Assembly (NCBI GenBank): GCA_004154925.1
Contig: QJNS01000156.1
Coordinates: 62,001-126,000 of the forward strand
Direction: 5' to 3'
Source: Monosporascus cannonballus
Lineage: Eukaryota; Ascomycota; Sordariomycetes; Xylariales
DNA: 64,000 bases
The position numbers and the translations under genes are program-made. The notes under the pieces were generated by a model. It was not told the origin of the DNA. It made no database searches and saw nothing but the letters and a program-made list of their open reading frames with translations. Numbering within the stretch: the stretch's first letter is position 1; every line of letters begins with the position of its first letter. Positions 59,082-64,000 of the stretch are shown one piece after another.

Positions 59082-60530
59082 ATGCCTGAAGGTACCGGCA
59101 GCCAACGATCTACTTACAGACACGATATTCTTGATTGCTATCAAGCCACTCTGTGACTTTAGTTGCCCACTGACCCCTGCCTTCAACTCCCCTTTATCGT
59201 GACTGGCCCCGCGTTAGTCCACGATCATTCTCCGTCAAACTGGATTCTCAGGACACCCAATATACTCATACTGCGTCGACTGAGCTGCCCTACCCAGCTA
59301 CTAAGCTTGTTATAGGACAGCATCTCTGGGTTCATCCACATCAGCCTTATTGGGCTTGGCTGGTTGTTGGCTCATTTTACGACTCAGAGGACCGTGAGCT
59401 CTGGCACATTGAGGTGTTCCTTGGTAATAAAGTTAACGATAACGACTCGGCGCCTGGTGGTGAGTGTCCCCTTTATGATTTGCTACCAGTCATTCGGTAT
59501 TTAAGTTTGTCACAACCGGGGGTTTCTCCTTTTTTATGACGTCCCGCTCCTCTCCCTTTTTTTACATCTTCGATTAGCATTCTTCTGACTTGTATCGTAC
59601 AGCAATCTCTCCTGGGACAACCACCCTCAACACACTCGAGAACGACATCAACAATAGTGCTGTCACCTTCCGACAGGACACCGAGAACTTCAGTACATAC
59701 GACTGTGAGCCAACCTTCTTTCGCTTCGGAGGCCGCCACTCTCTCAACCCTGAGACCATCCACGGCTTTGTTCCTCGTCTCCCCCAAAACCCTTGGAACA
59801 CTCTACCCACAGGAATGTCTGGCGGCTGGAACCCCAGCTTTGGCTGGGATCATTCCCGGGCCAATGCCCCCTTTCAGATGTCCGCTCCCAACGTCGCTTA
59901 TCTAGGTAGGCTCGCGTACAGCGTTCTCGGTCGAACCAAGTAAGCCGGTCTTCACGTGTCACAGAAGCTAACACTTTGTTAGGACTCTTCGGTGCTCAGC
60001 CACCCTTTCCCATGCAAGCTCCTAGTTTTACCATTCCGCAGAATGGCTTCATTCATCCCCTTCCGGTCTTCCCTGGCCAGGCACCCCGCTTTCCTAACCC
60101 CCGGCCCGCCATCGACCCCGAGTATCCTGCCACCTACATGAGCAACTCCACTGGCGGCATCGGGTGCGAGCCTGGCTATAACTTGTTCCACCCACCCGAA
60201 TATACTAAGGTGCACATCATCAAGTCGCGGACCGCACCCTGGCAGAACCCGCCCGGCATGGCTCTCAGCTTCGGTGCATTCCACATCCCCACCAGCGTCA
60301 CCCTCAGCGACATCCTGAAGGGTTTCGGTGCCAACAACGGAAATCCCAAGAAGAATCGGATCACCGAGGTCACCCAGGGCCACAACGGCAGATGGTACAA
60401 GGGCGTCACCATTTCTGGTGATGATAGGGACCAGGTCTCGAAGACACTGAAGCAGATGGGCTGGGATCGCAGCCGGACCGGTCGCGCTGGTGAAAAGCCG
60501 GTTATTTGGTTGTGGATTACCAAGGACTGA
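59082..60530 (+). CDS. Four-exon gene of unknown function with a conserved-looking C-terminal domain
   Basis: Proposed exons are 59082-59152, 59218-59459, 59603-59905 and 59983-60530. Introns are 65 bp (GTGACT...GTTAG, branch CACTGAC), 143 bp (GTGAGT...TACAG) and 77 bp (GTAGGC...TTAG, branch GCTAAC). All phases agree, giving 387 residues. The N-terminus is MPEGTGSQRSTYRHDILDCY. Exon 2 holds an aromatic stretch ('LWVHPHQPYWAWLVVGSFYD'). The middle (about 130-250) is rich in Pro, Phe, Asn and Gly, likely disordered. The last 90 residues look folded: 'SVTLSDILKGFGANNGNPKK', 'RITEVTQGHNGRWYKG', 'DDRDQVSKTLKQMGWDRSRT', 'KPVIWLWITKD'. No signal peptide or membrane segment. I do not recognise the family. 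Exons 3 and 4 are firmer than exon 1. Confidence 0.7.
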
Positions 60531-62784
60531 TTCCACTCAGCCCAGGCATGGCACGACGTTCTCATGATGGATGGTCGTCAAATGGTTTGGCGCGGCGGAG
60601 GTGCGAATGGCGGGAAACGGTGTTTCGTTTGATTTTATTTTCTTTGTGTTTTCCACTGCGGAGATATCCATGGCGATGGCGGGTGTCAAAAAATGGCGGC
60701 TATTTCCTTATCAGTTAAAAGGGGGTGCGTTGTCTGGTGGATTGGGTGGGTGTGTTTCCCATGCGGGTTGTAACTGGGTTTCGCTGCCGGCATGTTTCAG
60801 CGCAATGTATCGCGTTTAGTTTTCCTTTTCATAATTCTCTGCACACCATACCGCTCTTAGTTCTTAGAGTAGTGCGGCAGTATAAGCAACTACATAGTAA
60901 TATTATGCGATGAATTTATCATTGTCCCACCACCAGGACTGATACGCAAGTATCCTATTTGGCATGTGCCGCGATAGTATCATGTGTGTAACTAATGGGG
61001 CGCTGCATTCCCAGATGACGCTGTTGGAGTTGGATAGTAACTAGCAACCTCCCAAGACCATCCTGCTAATTGGTCCCCCTGAATCTTACACTCTGCCGTT
61101 AAATAGGTTGCGATATGGTGAAAATAACCCAGATTTTATTGTCAACCCCCTCCCCACCCCCAACACACACACAAAGACAGATATCGTGCCTTGAAGAATT
61201 CACAGCAATGATATGTCAAACGGATAAATATAGCCGTCTTAGGACGAGCTCGGAAATTTGCTGAGCGTCATAACAGCAATTGTGGGAGCTATTGCCATTC
61301 GAATATTTCGAGCATGGCGAGACTCCTTGGAGTTAGAAACTGACATTCTTTATTAGAACGAGGAACTATCCAGGATTCTAATTACCACCGGCCAGCCTCG
61401 GGATCTGAGGAAACGCGCTGGTATCTCGAGAAGAACATCAAATTGGAACATCACATCCCTCCTTCAGTGACTGTCTAGGAATCCGGATCCAGAAAAGTGG
61501 GTCTACCCCTATACGCTTCCGGAATAAAAAATCCTTTCATTATCTTCCATACGTTTTCATAATGATTAATAATGGAATGATACGCTTAATAATCCATTTA
61601 TTCGTGTATATATATAGCCTTGAATTTTCCAGTTGTTGTTGGGAATTTAGAGCTTTGGGACATTATCAATATAACACCCTTTCTCGCAGACTGGGAGGAG
61701 ACTTCGGCACGATATCCTGCTGACACAGCGCCAAGGTACCTGTAGGAAAGGCCCCAGCCTCCAGGATCTCGGATATCGCTATATGGCTATATAAGGAGGC
61801 TTCAGATCCCAGGTCGACCGGTGATCCTCACTCGTCCGACTTTAAGCCTTTTGACCCTAGATGTTGCGTTTCAGAGGTGGACACGACGGTACCGTGGCCA
61901 CCATTTAGCTACCGGCTGCGCCACCACCACCCAGTGTATTGCGACGTTGAATGAAGCTATTGCTTAAGTTGCAGTAGGACTCCAGCTATCACACGCTGCA
62001 GTGACGAAAGGTTCCCTGAGAACACACTGAATAACCTGAAGGGGGACAATAACCTTTTTGAGTTATGCCTAGGTCAGACCTATTGTGAAAGGGTTGTTCT
62101 ACGTACACCTTGAACTTTTCGATGAATCTACAGGTTGACTTTCTTGAAAGTGGCCACGATCCATCAAATTGCCACAAGACCTCCTAGAATGTACTACCCC
62201 TTTTACAGTAACCAGAACTATTGCATTCATTGACGTCACTACTTGGATAATATCGGTTTAGCGCAAAAATGCAATCTCTAAGGTATGTACACGGGCTAGA
62301 GTTGACTTGAATCAATGAGTGAGTGTACAAGGCGCGGAATTGAGTTCGGATACGTACGAAATGTCCGGCGTGTTCGTGGCAAGTCTTTTAGGTTCTTGAG
62401 TTTGCAAGGCCTACACAAACCTCCGGAGGTGGGTTATAAGTTCATGTTTTCAGATAAGCTTCACGCAGACGGAATATATACAGGTGGCTTTTACAGCCAT
62501 ATCTGCTAATCCTTCGAAGCAACTTTCCCTTCACTACCTTTCAAGAGTCTTCTCTTTAAGCCGACCTCACGGAAAACGACGACTGCTCTACTCAAAACTC
62601 CTTCATCAGACCTCCTCACCAGACTTTTCCAATCACCCAACACTTAGCAACGTTGCATCATAGCAAAATCTATTCTCTCGCCAGCACGCGACAGGGCTAA
62701 TATACTCCCACACGCACTGCGTTCTTCTGCGCTTCATCCGGCTCCCATTCGGTTGACCTAGGTACAGCTTTGCGCTGTGACATG
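60531..62784. other. Intergenic region
   Basis: About 2.2 kb with a short CA-rich tract near 61160. Frames at 60506-60913 and 62315-62509 lack motifs. From about 62520 the plus strand is rich in C/T and CA-repeats of the kind seen in fungal 5' leaders, directly before the SAR1-like sequence. No tRNA recognised. Confidence 0.4.
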
Positions 62785-63316
62785 ATGTGGATTCTCGACT
62801 TGTTTTACGACGCTATATTATTTCTCGGCCTGTGGAATAAGCAAGCCAAGCTCCTTTTCCTCGGACTAGACAATGCCGGAAAATCGACATTGTTGTACAG
62901 GCTCAAGGAAGGCAGGCCTGGCGCCTCCCTTCCTACAATGCACCCAACATCACAAGTACTTACGAGTGGCAAGGTGCAGCGCACCACGTTCGACCTCGGC
63001 GGCCGCCGGCAAGCCTGGCGGCTTTGGAGAGATTATTTCCCCAAAGTGAGCGGCATCGTGTTCCTTATCGGCGCCACAGACCGGAACCGATTCGCTGAGG
63101 CTAAGGCCGAGCTCCATAGTATCTTGTCGATGGAAGAGCTGTCTAAAATTCCCTTCGCGGTCCTGGGGAACAAGATCGACGATCCCGATGCCGTCTCGGC
63201 TGAGGAGCTTTGGGCTCCACACAAGTAATGGCCGGCCTATCCAGCTGTTCATGTGCTCCATAGTCATGCAGCACGGGTATGGGGATGCTTTCGCGTGGCT
63301 TACACGATACATCTAG
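62785..63316 (+). pseudogene. SAR1-like small GTPase, truncated and frameshifted copy
   Basis: Sar1 recruits the COPII coat at ER exit sites. The frame from 62785 gives [20 protein letters not shown], the Sar1 amphipathic start. G1 is GLDNAGKS (27-34), G2 is the Thr of PTMHPT (residue 51), G3 is DLGG (70-73) and G4 is NKID (129-132). The frame ends at a TAA (63226-63228) at residue 147, whereas Sar1 has about 190. In another frame, 63230-63316 encodes the missing C-terminus, [20 protein letters not shown] followed by FAWLTRYI and a stop. About 13-14 codons are missing between them, together with a frame change. No GT-AG pair explains it. Residue 74 is Arg where Sar1 has the catalytic His of DLGGH. 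There are no introns, although fungal SAR1 usually has several, so a reverse-transcribed copy is possible. A longer start at 62770 adds 5 residues. Confidence 0.8.
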
Positions 63317-64000
63317 TAGGGCGGTGTGAAGGCTCATGTAGCATGGCAAGTCATACTCAAGGACCATATATTGGTTATACGCGAACGTATTCGCACATAG
63401 CATAATACTTTGCCCAGAGCAATGCCGCCCTTAGGGCTTCCCCATCCAAGGTCTCTACGCCGAATTGTGCGCGGGACCATGTCCTGCCCTATTCCATCAT
63501 CTAGCAGCGAGCCCTCAGCAGCATCGCCTTCCCAGTGCGCCGCACTCCGCCCTGGAAACGACAGGGGCTCCAAGAGCATCAATTTTATCACTTTAAGATA
63601 AGGGTAATGATGCCCGTACAGCACTTGGCATTATAGATATGTTGTGCCCTGAGCCTCCTGATTTGACACTTAGTGTAGAATCCTGAGGGTATTCAGCCTA
63701 TCTTTGACACTCACTTCCTCTTAAAATCCGATGGTTTGACATTGTCACTCGTCCGTAGGGTAATCAGGCCCTATACACGCGCGAGGAGATACTTGGGATT
63801 GAGCTGGATCTATAGAAAACAGCAGGATGCGGTTAGCACCTCCAAGGCCTAGCGAAAGGTACTACTACAATGCGATATTCTCTACCTATAATTAATAGGT
63901 GAGCTACGCCTTTATCATGTAGTGGGAATTGTGTAATTGAATGGTCAAGAAGCGGCCGCTAACAAAGCTTGACTGACGAGTCAAATGATAGTAGCTTATG
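63317..64000. other. Sequence right of the SAR1-like copy
   Basis: Balanced composition. Overlapping frames on both strands (63334-63624 and 63410-63601) lack motifs. No gene, RNA or repeat that I can support. Confidence 0.4.

Noticed and set aside
1..64000. Possible secondary-metabolite, defence or toxin cluster
   Set aside because: No polyketide synthase, NRPS, terpene synthase, P450, NLR or toxin-like gene is present. The genes found are unrelated housekeeping or surface functions.

Overview
The window looks like a chromosome arm segment of a filamentous ascomycete (Pezizomycotina). The genes have short GT-AG introns (65-143 bp) with recognisable branch sites. They include an arginase, a GT90 'capsule-associated' glycosyltransferase, a mitochondrial transcription factor B and other products typical of that group. 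The repeats carry the mark of RIP (repeat-induced point mutation): dense C-to-T and G-to-A change on both strands, TA-rich sequence and no long open frames. I cannot name the species.

Layout. (1) 1-19.7 kb is an AT-rich RIP block. A Ty3/gypsy element on the + strand (4425-11354, paired LTRs, 5-bp target duplication) sits inside a second Ty3/gypsy element on the - strand, splitting its RNase H region from its integrase. The block ends with a pogo-type inverted-repeat end (18885-18924), a non-RIPed palindrome-rich island and, just outside it, a hAT-like MITE (20091-20301). (2) 19.7-37.9 kb is a GC-balanced gene island: arginase (21357-22539 +), a four-helix membrane protein (24286-25095 +), a 68-residue protein (25575-25853 -), a GT90 glycosyltransferase (28103-30266 -), a mitochondrial transcription factor/rRNA dimethylase-like protein (32429-34442 -) and a small secreted GPI-type protein (35753-36274 +). 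(3) The island stops at the inverted terminal repeat of a DNA transposon (37899), where a second AT-rich block runs to 54.5 kb. This block has two DNA elements sharing one terminal repeat, then a minus-strand Ty3/gypsy element (about 40.5-54.1 kb) interrupted by a chromodomain-type Ty3/gypsy element (44847-51575, two 395-bp LTRs). (4) 54.7-56.8 kb is a RIPed pogo/Fot1-like transposon with TA duplication. (5) 56.8-64 kb is genic again: an ankyrin-repeat protein resembling the TORC2 subunit Avo2, a four-exon gene of unknown function, and a broken SAR1 copy.

The genes do not form an operon, a secondary-metabolite cluster or a defence locus. They are separate housekeeping and cell-surface genes between silenced repeats, as in 'two-speed' fungal genomes. 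I saw no CRISPR array, rRNA or convincing tRNA gene. The least explained items are the orphan gene at 59082-60530, the intronless SAR1 pseudogene, the short islands that escaped RIP, and the repeat arrangement around the second nested retroelement.
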